A stretch of 64,000 nucleotides of DNA, taken from the NCBI RefSeq assembly GCF_037811135.1, contig NZ_CP149130.1, positions 3,835,001 to 3,899,000 on the forward strand, written 5' to 3'. Origin of the DNA: Aeromonas rivipollensis. GTDB lineage: Bacteria > Pseudomonadota > Gammaproteobacteria > Enterobacterales > Aeromonadaceae. Positions 28,200 through 37,233 of the stretch are shown one piece after another (within the stretch, counting starts at the first letter, position 1; each line of letters begins with the position of its first letter). A program made the position numbers and the translations under genes. The notes under the pieces were generated by a model, which did no database searches, was not told the DNA's origin, and saw only the letters and a list, made by a program, of their open reading frames with translations.

Positions 28200-28769
28200 T
28201 TAACCTTGGTTAAGACTCTTCAGCCGTTTGCGAATGCGGCTCAGGCTGATAGGGGTGATGCCCAGATAGGCGGCGATCTGGTGATCCGGCACCCTGGCGT
28301 CCAGTGCGGGAAAGCATTGCAGGAAGTGCTGATAGCGGGCCTGGGGGCTCTCGGTCAGCAGCAATAGCTCCTTCTCCTCCTTGATGCGCAACTGCACCTC
28401 CAGCAGGTGCTGATACCAGGCAGGCCAGCAGGAGAGCTGGCGCAGGTCGGCCAGCTGGAACAGCTGCAACCGGCAGGGCTCCAGCGCCTCCACGCTGTAG
28501 CGGGCGGGTTCGCCACTGAGCAGGTGATGGAAGCCGAGAAACTCGTCCCCCTCCCAGTAGAACTCCTTGACGTACTCACGCCCATCCGCCAGCACCACCT
28601 TGGCCCGTAGCAACCCCTGCTCCACCCTGACCAGCAGATCCGGGCTGTCGCCAGCGTGCCAGAGACAGGTTTTTGGGGCCAGCCGCAAGGGCCGGGCAAA
28701 AGAGAGGAGGCGCTTGGCCTCCTGCTCATCTGTGGCCCTGTCCCGGAAAAAGGGAGGCCTGTCCATCAT
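28200..28769 (-). CDS. Crp/Fnr-family transcriptional regulator
   Basis: A 189-residue protein with a cyclic-nucleotide-binding-type beta barrel (about 20-115, with GDSPDLLVRVEQGLLRAKVV) and a C-terminal helix-turn-helix (about 155-188, DHQIAAYLGITPISLSRIRK). There is no N-terminal cysteine cluster, so it is not an FNR-type oxygen sensor, and the phosphate-binding cassette residues of true cAMP receptors are not obvious. It starts just after rlmB, with only seven bases between them, so it may be the last gene of the rnr-rlmB transcript. Several closely spaced start codons (28766, 28769, 28772) are possible. Confidence 0.85.
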   Translation of the reverse strand: MMDRPPFFRDRATDEQEAKRLLSFARPLRLAPKTCLWHAGDSPDLLVRVEQGLLRAKVVLADGREYVKEFYWEGDEFLGFHHLLSGEPARYSVEALEPCRLQLFQLADLRQLSCWPAWYQHLLEVQLRIKEEKELLLLTESPQARYQHFLQCFPALDARVPDHQIAAYLGITPISLSRIRKRLKSLNQG

Positions 28770-28776
28770 CACGGCG

Positions 28777-29526
28777 TTAGCTGCGGCGCTGACGCACGGC
28801 TTCGAACAGGCAGACGCCGCTCGCCACCGAGACGTTGAGGCTGGATACCGCCCCTGCCATCGGGATGCTCACCAGTTCGTCGCAATGTTCGCGAGTCAGG
28901 CGACGCATCCCCTTGCCCTCGGCGCCCATCACCAGCGCCATGGGGCCGGTCAGCTTGGCCTGATAGAGGTCGTGGTCTGCCTCGCCGGCGGTGCCGACTA
29001 TCCAGACACCGCGCTCCTGCAGCTCGCGCAGGGTGCGCGCCAGGTTGGTGACCTGAATGAGCGGCACCACTTCGGCGGCGCCACAGGCGACCTTGCGCAC
29101 TATGGAGGTCAGGCCCGTGGCCTTGTCCCGCGGCACTATCACCGCATGGACCCCTGCCGCATCGGCGCTGCGCAGGCAGGCGCCGAGGTTGTGCGGGTCA
29201 GTCACCCCATCGAGCACCAGCAGGAAGGGCTGGGCTTGTCGCGAGGCCAGGCCGTCCAGCAGGCTAGCCAGATCGTGCTCGGCCAGCTTGGGCGCCTCTA
29301 TCACCTTGGCCATGATGCCCTGGTGATTGTTGCCTTCCGCCTTGTCATCCAGGGTCTTGCGGTTCACGCTCTGCACCTTGATGCCGAGGGATTCCAGCTC
29401 GGTCAGCAAGGGTTGCAGCCGGTCGTCATCACGGCCCTTGAGGGCCCATACCTCGATGAAACGCTCCGGGGTGCGCTCAAGCAGCGCGGATACAGCGTGA
29501 ATGCCGTATATCAGTTCTGTACTCAT
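28777..29526 (-). CDS. rlmB: 23S rRNA (guanosine-2251-2'-O)-methyltransferase
   Basis: RlmB methylates the ribose of G2251 in the peptidyl-transferase P loop using S-adenosylmethionine. The 249-residue SPOUT protein has an N-terminal L30e-like substrate-binding domain (opening [20 protein letters not shown]) and the C-terminal trefoil-knot domain with [27 protein letters not shown] and [14 protein letters not shown]. Its ATG overlaps the stop of rnr by four bases, the same rnr-rlmB pairing as in E. coli. Confidence 0.97.
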   Translation of the reverse strand: MSTELIYGIHAVSALLERTPERFIEVWALKGRDDDRLQPLLTELESLGIKVQSVNRKTLDDKAEGNNHQGIMAKVIEAPKLAEHDLASLLDGLASRQAQPFLLVLDGVTDPHNLGACLRSADAAGVHAVIVPRDKATGLTSIVRKVACGAAEVVPLIQVTNLARTLRELQERGVWIVGTAGEADHDLYQAKLTGPMALVMGAEGKGMRRLTREHCDELVSIPMAGAVSSLNVSVASGVCLFEAVRQRRS

Positions 29527-31916
29527 TTAGTGCTCTTGGTCTTGTCGCGAGCCTTCTTGCTCGGTCGTCTGTTGCTGGGCTTGGCACGGCCACCCTTGTC
29601 GGATTTGCCGATCTCCTTGCCCTCTTTGCGTTTCTCGTGGCGCTGGGCGCTCTTGGCCTTCTCTTTCTTGATCTCGGCCTGCTTGCGCGCCATCTCCTTG
29701 GCGTTCTTGCCGGTGGCCTGGAGCGGCTCTTCCACCATTACGAAGTCGATCTTGCGATCGTCCAGGTTCACGCCCATCACCTTGACGCGCACCTTGTCAC
29801 CCAGACGGTAGCGACGGCGGAAGTTCTCGCCGATCAGCTGCATGTGCAGGGGATCGAACTGGTAGTAGTCGTTGGTGAGGGTGCTGACGTGCACCAGACC
29901 GTCGATGTGGATATCCGCCAGGCGAACGAAGAAGCCGAAACCGGTGACACTGGCGATGACGCCGTCGAAGTCGTCACCCACGTGATCCAGCATGTACTCG
30001 CACTTGAGCCAGTCGGCCACGTCGCGGGTCGCATCGTCGGCACGGCGCTCGGTCATGGAGCAGTGCTCGCCCATGGGATCCACTTCTTCCAGCTGGTAGT
30101 GGTAACCACCGCTCGGAGTCCACTTGTGGCGCAGGTTGCCCTGCTGCTCCTTGGCCGTCTGGTACTTGATGGCGCGGTGCAGAATGAGGTCAGGGTAACG
30201 ACGGATCGGCGAAGTGAAGTGGGCGTAAGACTTCAGCGCCAGACCGAAGTGACCTATGTTGTCGGCCTGATAGACCGCCTGGCGCATGGAGCGCAGCAAC
30301 ATGGTGGAGAGCAGCTCCGCATCCGGGCGCCCTTCAAACTTGGCGGCCAGCTCGGCGAAGTCCTTCGGCTCGGGCTCGAGGCCCCCCTTGAGCTCCAGGC
30401 CCAGTTCGGCCAGGAAGTCGCGGAAACCGGTCAGGCGCTCTTCGCCCGGGCGGTCGTGCACCCGGAACAGGGCAGAGGCTTCGTTCTTCTCGATGTAGCG
30501 GGCGGCCGCCACGTTCGCCTGGATCATGCACTCTTCGATGATCTTGTGGGCGTCGTTGCGCACCAGCGGCACTATCTGGTCGATCTTGCGCTGGGCGTTG
30601 AAGATGAAGCGGGTCTCCTCGCTCTCGAACTCCACGGCGCCACGCTGGTGACGGGCGTGCTTGAGCGCCTTGTAGAGGTTGTTCAGCTCTTCGATGTGAC
30701 CCACCAGCGGCTCGTACTGCTGACGCAGCTTGGGCTCGCCATCCAGGATCCCCGCCACCTTGCTGTAGGTCATGCGGGCATGGGAGTTCATCACTGCTTC
30801 GTAGAACTTGTAACCGGACATGCGGCCGGCGGCGGAGATGGTCATCTCGCACACCATGCAGAGGCGGTCAACCTGCGGGTTCAGAGAGCAGAGGCCGTTG
30901 GAGAGCACCTCCGGCAGCATGGGCACCACGAACTCGGGGAAGTAGACGGAGTTGCCGCGCTGATAGGCTTCGGCATCCAGTGCAGTACCGGGCTTCACAT
31001 AGGCGGAGACGTCCGCGATGGCTACCCACAGGCGCCAGCCGCCACCACGCTTGGCTTCACAGAAGACGGCGTCATCGAAGTCGCGGGCATCTTCCCCGTC
31101 TATGGTGACCAGCGGCAGGGCGCGCAGATCGATGCGACCCTCTTTGGCCTTCTCCGGCACCTGCTCGCCCAGACCGGCAACCTCCTTGGTCACCTCTTCC
31201 GGCCAGGTGTGCGGGATGCCGTGGGTGCGCAGGGCGATCTCGATCTCCATACCAGGGGCCATGTTCTCGCCCAGCACGTCCAGCACTGTACCGACCGCAT
31301 TGATGCGGGAGGTGGCGCGCTGGGTGATGCGAACGACGACCACCTGACTCTGGCGGGCCCCCTTGTTCTCCCCTTCCGGGATGATGATGTCCTGACCGAT
31401 GCGGCTGTCATCCGGCACCACGAAGCCAACGCCGTTTTCGACGAAGTAGCGACCGACGATGTCAGCCTCGCGGGCCTTGAGCAGGCGCACCAGACGCGCT
31501 TCCTGACGACCCTTGCGGTCGATCTCGGTCGGCTGCACCAGCACGTAGTCGCCGTGCATCAGTCGCTGCATCTCGCGGTTGTTCAGGAAGAGATCCGATC
31601 CACCACCCTCGGGGCGCAGAAAACCGAATCCATCTTTGTGGCCGAGCACATAGCCTTTCACCAGATTCAGGCGATCCGGCAGGGCATAACATTGGTTGCG
31701 AGTGAATACCAGTTGCCCATCACGCTCCATGGCGCGCAGACGACGGCGCAAGGCTTCCAACGGCTCTTCGTCGGTCAGCTTGAGGACCTTGGCCAACTCT
31801 TCCCGGGACATGGGTTTTTCATGGCCCTTGATGAGTTCCAGCAGCATCTCGCGACTGGCGATGGGGTTATCGTATTTTTCGGCCTCGCGTTGGAGGAAAG
31901 GATCTTTTTGAGACAT
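29523..31916 (-). CDS. rnr: Ribonuclease R
   Basis: RNase R is a processive 3'-5' exoribonuclease that degrades structured RNA, works in tmRNA-linked decay and rRNA quality control, and is induced by cold. The 797 residues carry an N-terminal helix-turn-helix and two cold-shock domains, the RNB catalytic core with the acidic cluster in [15 protein letters not shown] (about 275-290), an S1 domain near 645-725 and a Lys-rich C-terminal tail. It overlaps rlmB by four bases. I see no nsrR upstream, unlike E. coli. Confidence 0.97.
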   Translation of the reverse strand: MSQKDPFLQREAEKYDNPIASREMLLELIKGHEKPMSREELAKVLKLTDEEPLEALRRRLRAMERDGQLVFTRNQCYALPDRLNLVKGYVLGHKDGFGFLRPEGGGSDLFLNNREMQRLMHGDYVLVQPTEIDRKGRQEARLVRLLKAREADIVGRYFVENGVGFVVPDDSRIGQDIIIPEGENKGARQSQVVVVRITQRATSRINAVGTVLDVLGENMAPGMEIEIALRTHGIPHTWPEEVTKEVAGLGEQVPEKAKEGRIDLRALPLVTIDGEDARDFDDAVFCEAKRGGGWRLWVAIADVSAYVKPGTALDAEAYQRGNSVYFPEFVVPMLPEVLSNGLCSLNPQVDRLCMVCEMTISAAGRMSGYKFYEAVMNSHARMTYSKVAGILDGEPKLRQQYEPLVGHIEELNNLYKALKHARHQRGAVEFESEETRFIFNAQRKIDQIVPLVRNDAHKIIEECMIQANVAAARYIEKNEASALFRVHDRPGEERLTGFRDFLAELGLELKGGLEPEPKDFAELAAKFEGRPDAELLSTMLLRSMRQAVYQADNIGHFGLALKSYAHFTSPIRRYPDLILHRAIKYQTAKEQQGNLRHKWTPSGGYHYQLEEVDPMGEHCSMTERRADDATRDVADWLKCEYMLDHVGDDFDGVIASVTGFGFFVRLADIHIDGLVHVSTLTNDYYQFDPLHMQLIGENFRRRYRLGDKVRVKVMGVNLDDRKIDFVMVEEPLQATGKNAKEMARKQAEIKKEKAKSAQRHEKRKEGKEIGKSDKGGRAKPSNRRPSKKARDKTKSTK

Positions 31917-32049
31917 AAGCAGGCCTTAGGGTAGGTAGTAACGCAGACATTATATCGAAGGGGGGAGCTAATGGCATCCATCGACTGCCTTTTGCCCAAT
32001 CTCTCTGTCATACTGGGCAAAGTTTGCAGGTATGTGAGACTCGGAACTC

Positions 32050-33072
32050 ATGAGCAAGGACTCGTTCGCCCAATCGGCCGCCTATTTGAAACAGGCGGTC
32101 CCCCTGATGATCAAGTATCAAATCCCCACCACACCGAACAATTACCACCTCTGGTACAACTACGTCTCCGGCGCCATGCCCGAGCTGAACAACGCCGTCG
32201 ATCATGCCATAAAACTGCAGGGCACCTTCTCCCTCACCACCTGTGAGCGTCTCTATCACCAGCATCTGGCCAGCCAGGACGAACAGCAGATGGAGGCCAT
32301 GAAGCTCAATCTGGTCGCCATGGCCAACGAGCTCGGCCACTCCATGCAAGATGCGCTGGTCGACACCGGCCAGTTCCAGGCGATGCTCGACAAGAGCTTC
32401 GACAAGTTGAGCCTCATCGATGACGAGGGGCTGAGCCTGGACGACACCATGGCCATCTTGCGGGAGCTGGTGCGCGAGTCGCGGGACGTGCGCATGTCCA
32501 CCCTGCACTTTCGCAACCAGCTAAGCAGCGCCGAGAAGGAGATCAAGGAGCTCAAGGCGGCGCTGAACGAGACGCGCAAGATGGCCACCGAGGACGCTCT
32601 CACTGCCCTGCTCAACCGCCGCGCCTTCGATCTGGAGATGGACAGCCTGATCCGCAACAAGCAGCCCTTCTCGTTGATCATGACCGACATCGATCGTTTC
32701 AAGAACTTCAACGACGAATATGGCCATTTGCTGGGGGATCAGGTGCTGCGCATCGTCGGCAAGCGGCTGCGGGAAGTCAGCAAGGAGGGCATCACTGCCT
32801 ATCGGCTTGGGGGGGAAGAGTTTGCCCTGCTGGTGCCGGGCCGGGCTCTGGCACTGACCCGCCAGATGGCGGAGAGCCTGCGCCGGGTCATAGAGCGGAT
32901 GTCGCTGCTGGATCGCAAATCGGGCCGGCGCATCGATCACATCACCGCCTCCTTCGGTGTGGGGGAATACAATGGCCAGGAGACGGCGGACGCCCTGATA
33001 GAGCGTACCGACAAGCTGCTCTACAAGGCCAAGGAGCTCGGTCGCAACCGGGTGATGCCGCTCCCCTCCTGA
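32050..33072 (+). CDS. Cytoplasmic diguanylate cyclase (GGDEF)
   Basis: A 340-residue protein without membrane helices. The first ~170 residues are an all-helical domain of unknown ligand, ending in a coiled coil (SSAEKEIKELKAALNETRKM) of the kind that links sensors to GGDEF dimers. The GGDEF domain spans about 175-338 with DALTALLNRRAF, the metal-binding TDIDRFKNFND and the active-site GGEEF. The inhibitory RxxD site is absent (KEGI at the equivalent place), so feedback inhibition by c-di-GMP is not expected. It is monocistronic and ends at a strong bidirectional terminator. Confidence 0.93.
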   Translation: MSKDSFAQSAAYLKQAVPLMIKYQIPTTPNNYHLWYNYVSGAMPELNNAVDHAIKLQGTFSLTTCERLYHQHLASQDEQQMEAMKLNLVAMANELGHSMQDALVDTGQFQAMLDKSFDKLSLIDDEGLSLDDTMAILRELVRESRDVRMSTLHFRNQLSSAEKEIKELKAALNETRKMATEDALTALLNRRAFDLEMDSLIRNKQPFSLIMTDIDRFKNFNDEYGHLLGDQVLRIVGKRLREVSKEGITAYRLGGEEFALLVPGRALALTRQMAESLRRVIERMSLLDRKSGRRIDHITASFGVGEYNGQETADALIERTDKLLYKAKELGRNRVMPLPS

Positions 33073-33085
33073 GCGCGTCAGACAC

Positions 33086-33116
33086 AAAAAAAGGCCGGTC
33101 AATGACCGGCCTTTTT
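33086..33116. terminator. Bidirectional terminator between the diguanylate cyclase gene and luxS
   Basis: AGGCCGGTCA / TGACCGGCCT inverted repeat flanked by seven A residues and five T residues; it serves both converging transcripts. Confidence 0.93.
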
Positions 33117-33134
33117 CATTGTTCCGCTGCTGGC

Positions 33135-33644
33135 TCAGAGGCTTTTCAGCTTCTCTTCCGGCAACGCCAGCTCATCGTTGTGGTTGACGCCGATGCCGCG
33201 CTCCAGCACGTGGCGGGCGATGGCATGAGCCTCTTCCAGGGAGTGCATGCTGTAGGTACCGCACTGGTATTCGTTCAGCTCGGGGATCTTTCCCTGCTCC
33301 TGCACTGTCAGCACATCGCTCATGGCAGCCTGCCAGGCCGCGCCCACGCGGGCCTCGTCCGGCGCGCCGATCAGGCTCATGTAGAAGCCGGTACGGCATC
33401 CCATGGGGGAGATGTCGATGATCTCGACCCCATTGCCATTGAGATGATCACGCATGAAACCGGCAAACAGATGCTCGAGGGTGTGGATGCCACGCTCGGA
33501 GAGGATCTCCTGGTTAGGCACGCAGAAGCGCAGATCGAACACGGTAATGGTGTCCTTGTTCGGGGTCTGCATGGTCTTGGCCACCCGGACTGCCGGGGCT
33601 GCCATGCGGGTATGGTCGACGGTAAAACTGTCCAATAACGGCAT
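33135..33644 (-). CDS. luxS: S-ribosylhomocysteine lyase LuxS (autoinducer-2 synthesis)
   Basis: LuxS cleaves S-ribosylhomocysteine to homocysteine and DPD, the precursor of autoinducer 2, so it recycles methyl-cycle products and makes a quorum signal. The 169 residues show all catalytic residues at family positions: His54 and His58 in HTLEH with Glu57, Cys83 in GCRTGFY and Cys128 in [15 protein letters not shown] lies before the ATG at 33644. It follows a lytic transglycosylase-like lipoprotein gene by 17 bases and is therefore probably the last gene of the nadE-glnB transcript, rather than next to gshA as in E. coli. Confidence 0.98.
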   Translation of the reverse strand: MPLLDSFTVDHTRMAAPAVRVAKTMQTPNKDTITVFDLRFCVPNQEILSERGIHTLEHLFAGFMRDHLNGNGVEIIDISPMGCRTGFYMSLIGAPDEARVGAAWQAAMSDVLTVQEQGKIPELNEYQCGTYSMHSLEEAHAIARHVLERGIGVNHNDELALPEEKLKSL

Positions 33645-33661
33645 TTCTGACTCCTGATTGG

Positions 33662-34264
33662 TTACGAGAACCAGCCCCCGCTGGGGAGCCGATCCTTGCA
33701 TTGTCGATACTGGGCGCCGTAGCGTTGAGCACGGGCCTCCACCTTGCGGGAGACCTTCATCAGCCACCCCTTGCTGCGGTAGCTGCCACGCCGGTAGCCA
33801 CCCCAGCCTTCGTGATAGTTGAGATACTGGCCATAGGCATCCCACTTGGAGGTGCCGTTGAGCCGCTGTGCCTTGTTAGTGTACCAGCCCATGAAATCGA
33901 TGGCGTCGGCGAAGTCGTCGCGATCGCTCCAGCCGTTGCCTGTCTCACGCTGGTAGTCGTCCCAAGTCTCATCCTTGACCTGGGCATAACCGTAAGCAGA
34001 GCTGGCACGCCCGGTCGGGATGAAGAGAAAGTATTGCATCGGCGGCTGGGCATCGTGCACGAAGGAGGACTCCTGATACATCATGGCCATCACCACATGC
34101 ACCGGGGTCCCCCACTTCTCGTTCATCTTGAGAGCCGCCTTGTGCCACTCCGGCTTTTCCCGAAAGATCTGGCACAGGTTTTCCGGCTGGGCCGGTGGCC
34201 GGGAACTGCAAGCAGTCAGCGCCATCAGCAGGCCTGCCGCCACCACGAGACGCATCCCTGACAT
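33662..34264 (-). CDS. Lytic transglycosylase-like lipoprotein
   Basis: A 200-residue predicted outer-membrane lipoprotein: signal [16 protein letters not shown] with lipobox LTAC. The mature domain resembles a lysozyme-fold SLT transglycosylase, with a candidate catalytic Glu in MMYQESSF, a conserved [15 protein letters not shown] segment and a [14 protein letters not shown] tail. It may cleave peptidoglycan glycan strands. The ATG at 34264 was chosen because the signal peptide begins there; starts at 34255 and 34312 are possible and no start has a strong ribosome binding site. It lies between glnB and luxS on one strand with short spacers. Confidence 0.78.
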   Translation of the reverse strand: MSGMRLVVAAGLLMALTACSSRPPAQPENLCQIFREKPEWHKAALKMNEKWGTPVHVVMAMMYQESSFVHDAQPPMQYFLFIPTGRASSAYGYAQVKDETWDDYQRETGNGWSDRDDFADAIDFMGWYTNKAQRLNGTSKWDAYGQYLNYHEGWGGYRRGSYRSKGWLMKVSRKVEARAQRYGAQYRQCKDRLPSGGWFS

Positions 34265-34316
34265 CAAGGGGCTTGCATCTTCGTGCTCTTGGTCGTTTCG
34301 AGGCACATCCATCACA

Positions 34317-34664
<348 letters not shown>

Positions 34665-36287
34665 TTACCAGTTCTGTTTACCGAACCCGGACGTAATGGG
34701 GTAGCGGCGATCCTTACCAAAGTTGCGAGCCGTGATGCGGGGCCCGACGGCAGCCTGACGGCGCTTGTACTCGTTGAGATCCACCAGACGGATCACCTTG
34801 CGCACCACGGCTTCTTCGAAGCCCTCCGCCACCATGTCGGCGACCGAAGCGTCTTCTTCCACATAGCGCTTGAGGATGGCGTCCAGAATGTCGTAGGGAG
34901 GCAGGCTGTCCTGATCCACCTGATCCGGTGCCAGCTCTGCCGAAGGGGGACGATCGATGACTCGCTGCGGGATCACGTAATCGACCGAGTTGCGATATTC
35001 GCACAGCTTGAAGACCAGAGTCTTGGGGACATCTTTGAGCACGTCAAAGCCGCCCGCCATGTCACCATACAGGGTGGCATAACCGACCGCCATCTCGCTC
35101 TTGTTGCCGGTGGTCAATACGATGCGGCGACGCTTGTTGGAGAGTGCCATCAAGAGCACGCCACGGCAGCGAGCCTGCAGGTTCTCTTCGGTGGTATCCC
35201 GGGCCGTCCCTTCAAACAGCGGCGCCAGCTGGGTCATGAAACCTTCAAACATGGGCTCGATGGAGATGATGTTGAACTCGACCCCCATCCTTTCTGCCTG
35301 TTCCTTGGCATCTTCCACGCTCATCTGGGCTGTGTAGCGGAACGGCATCATCACCGCCTGCACCTTGTCCGCACCTATGGCATCGGCCGCGATGGCGAGC
35401 GTCAGGGCGGAGTCGATGCCACCGGAGAGGCCCAGCACTGCCCCCTGGAAGCCGTTCTTGGTGACGTAGTCATGCACCGCCAGCACCAGCGCCTGATAGG
35501 TCTCGGCCAGGGGCGCCAACTGCGCTGCAGGTTCCCGCTCTTTCAACGGCTGACCGTCGACAAAGCGCACCAGCGCCAGCTCTTCGGCAAAGGGGGCCAG
35601 CTTGTGAGTCAGCTCGCTCTGACCGTTGAACACCTTGGAACAACCATCGAAGATCAGTTCGTCCTGACCACAGACCTGATTGAGGTAAACCAGCGGCAAA
35701 CCGGTCTGCTCGCAACGCTCGGCCATCAGCTCGCGGCGGATCCAGGGTTTTTCCTGATCATAAGGGGAGGCATTGATGGTGAGCAGCAGCTCGGCACCGG
35801 CCGCCTTTGCCGCGAGTGCCGGGCCCGGTTGCCACAGATCTTCGCAGATGAGCAGCCCCAACTGGTGGCCACGGAACAACACCACACAGGTATCGCTCGC
35901 CGCGGTGAAGTAACGCTTCTCGTCGAACACCCCGTAGTTGGGCAGATCCTGCTTGAAGTAGCGGGCGATGAGCTTGCCCTGCTCATAGAGGGAAGCTGCG
36001 TTGTAGAGCGCCTCTCCTTCACGCCAGGGGTGGCCCACCAGAATGGCACAACGACCCTGCCAGGCCGCGACACGAGCCAAAGCAGCCTCCACCCGTATCA
36101 TCAGATCGCTGCGCAGCAGCAGATCCTCAGGCGGGTAGCCGGTCAGCGCCAGCTCGGAGCAGACCAGCAAATCGGCTCCTTGCTGGTCGGCCTCTGCGGC
36201 GGCAGCCAGCACCTTGTCACAGTTATCTTCGATGGCGCCTACCGTCAGATTTAACTGGGCAAGCATCAGAGAGAGGGCTTTTGCCAT
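34665..36287 (-). CDS. nadE: Glutamine-dependent NAD+ synthetase
   Basis: NadE amidates nicotinate adenine dinucleotide to NAD+, using glutamine as the ammonia source. The 540-residue two-domain form has an N-terminal nitrilase-type glutaminase with catalytic Glu45, Lys112 and Cys148 (SELALTGYPPEDLL, RYFKQDLPNYG, GLLICEDLW). The C-terminal ATP-pyrophosphatase synthetase carries the P-loop SGGIDS at 288-293. The length matches bacterial NadE of this class. The start at 36287 (MAKALSLMLAQLNL) fits the family although the ribosome binding site is weak. glnB follows directly. Confidence 0.97.
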   Translation of the reverse strand: MAKALSLMLAQLNLTVGAIEDNCDKVLAAAAEADQQGADLLVCSELALTGYPPEDLLLRSDLMIRVEAALARVAAWQGRCAILVGHPWREGEALYNAASLYEQGKLIARYFKQDLPNYGVFDEKRYFTAASDTCVVLFRGHQLGLLICEDLWQPGPALAAKAAGAELLLTINASPYDQEKPWIRRELMAERCEQTGLPLVYLNQVCGQDELIFDGCSKVFNGQSELTHKLAPFAEELALVRFVDGQPLKEREPAAQLAPLAETYQALVLAVHDYVTKNGFQGAVLGLSGGIDSALTLAIAADAIGADKVQAVMMPFRYTAQMSVEDAKEQAERMGVEFNIISIEPMFEGFMTQLAPLFEGTARDTTEENLQARCRGVLLMALSNKRRRIVLTTGNKSEMAVGYATLYGDMAGGFDVLKDVPKTLVFKLCEYRNSVDYVIPQRVIDRPPSAELAPDQVDQDSLPPYDILDAILKRYVEEDASVADMVAEGFEEAVVRKVIRLVDLNEYKRRQAAVGPRITARNFGKDRRYPITSGFGKQNW

Positions 36288-36425
36288 GGCGATGCATCTT
36301 GAATTCGAAAATGATGGGGAATGATAAAGAAAAGGCGCTGGCTGTGCCAGCTCAACACTTGGCCTTTGCGCTGGTGTTCTGGCTGCCTGGAGATAAGATG
36401 TAACTAATCGAGGGAGATATTTGCC

Positions 36426-36935
36426 ATGATCAAGGATGTGAAAGGATTCACCCTGCTGGAACTGATGATAGCGGTCAGTCTCGGGGTCATCTTGCTCGGG
36501 ATTGGGGCTCCGGCCATGTCGAGCCTGCTCAATGAGAATGCCTTGAAGTTTGAATCGCGTACTCTCTTGAAATATCTGCGCTTTGCCCGCAGCCAGGCCA
36601 TCGACAACCAGCAATCAGTCACCGCCTGCCTGGCCAATGCCAGCGACAACTGCGTCACTGCCAACCCGACTCAGTTGCTGGTATTCGTCGATAATGATGC
36701 TCCGGCAGACAACATCCTGAATAACAGCGATCAATTTCTGGCCAGAACCGCTACATTTGCCGGAACACTGACAATCTCCAACAATCGGATTTCCACCACC
36801 TTCAGCCCGGATGGCACCAGCCTCGGCAGCAATGCCACTATCAGTCTCTGCAGCTCAGGCAATGCCCAAGTCAACTTGGTCATTGCCCAATCGGGACGCT
36901 CCAGCCAGTCAACCCAGGCCAACGTCTGCCCCTGA
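36426..36935 (+). CDS. fimT: Type IV minor pseudopilin FimT/GspH-like
   Basis: A 169-residue type IV prepilin. The leader MIKDVKG is followed by FTLLELMIAVSLGVILLGIG, the class III signal with Glu at +5, cut by PilD and N-methylated. The downstream domain has the FimT/GspH layout, with the SLLNENALKFESRTLLKYLRFARSQAIDNQ helix and a Cys pair near the C-terminus. It is transcribed towards, and converges with, the pilE-pilV-pilW-pilX-pilY1-tapY2 operon, suggesting it is part of the same pilus-priming system but independently expressed. Confidence 0.9.
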   Translation: MIKDVKGFTLLELMIAVSLGVILLGIGAPAMSSLLNENALKFESRTLLKYLRFARSQAIDNQQSVTACLANASDNCVTANPTQLLVFVDNDAPADNILNNSDQFLARTATFAGTLTISNNRISTTFSPDGTSLGSNATISLCSSGNAQVNLVIAQSGRSSQSTQANVCP

Positions 36936-36948
36936 AAACGTCGGCTCA

Positions 36949-37233
36949 CTAGCGTAACTGGCTGGCGTCCTGCTGCTGTCCCTCTTTTGACTGAAACTTA
37001 TCCCCCAGCGGGCGGCACTCCAACAGGGTCTTCACCGGCTGTACTGCCCCGTCGACCTCATACCCTTTCCTCTTGAATTTCTCGTGCACGGCCTGGGGAG
37101 AAGTATCCGTCACAGGACCATGCAACACGACTCGCTGTCCATTCGCCAGCTCGGCGTAGCACTTCATGTCCTCCGCCAGCGCCGCTCCCGATAACAACAG
37201 ACTCAGGCCCAACACCGTGCTCAGTGATTTCAT
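36949..37233 (-). CDS. tapY2: TapY2-like small periplasmic type IV pilus protein
   Basis: A 94-residue protein with signal peptide MKSLSTVLGLSLLLSGAALA and a small mature domain with two cysteines (EDMKCYAELANGQRVV and LLECRPLGDKF) that may form a disulfide. Its place directly after PilY1/TapY1, with start and stop overlapping by four bases, fits the TapY2 family reported in Aeromonas and Shewanella pilus operons. Its molecular role is unknown; the overlap suggests it is made in step with the adhesin. The name rests mainly on context and general look. Confidence 0.7.
   Translation of the reverse strand: MKSLSTVLGLSLLLSGAALAEDMKCYAELANGQRVVLHGPVTDTSPQAVHEKFKRKGYEVDGAVQPVKTLLECRPLGDKFQSKEGQQQDASQLR

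Noticed and set aside
29637..31934. A 765-codon open frame antisense to rnr
   Set aside because: Exact shadow of ribonuclease R with no initiation signal or family resemblance.
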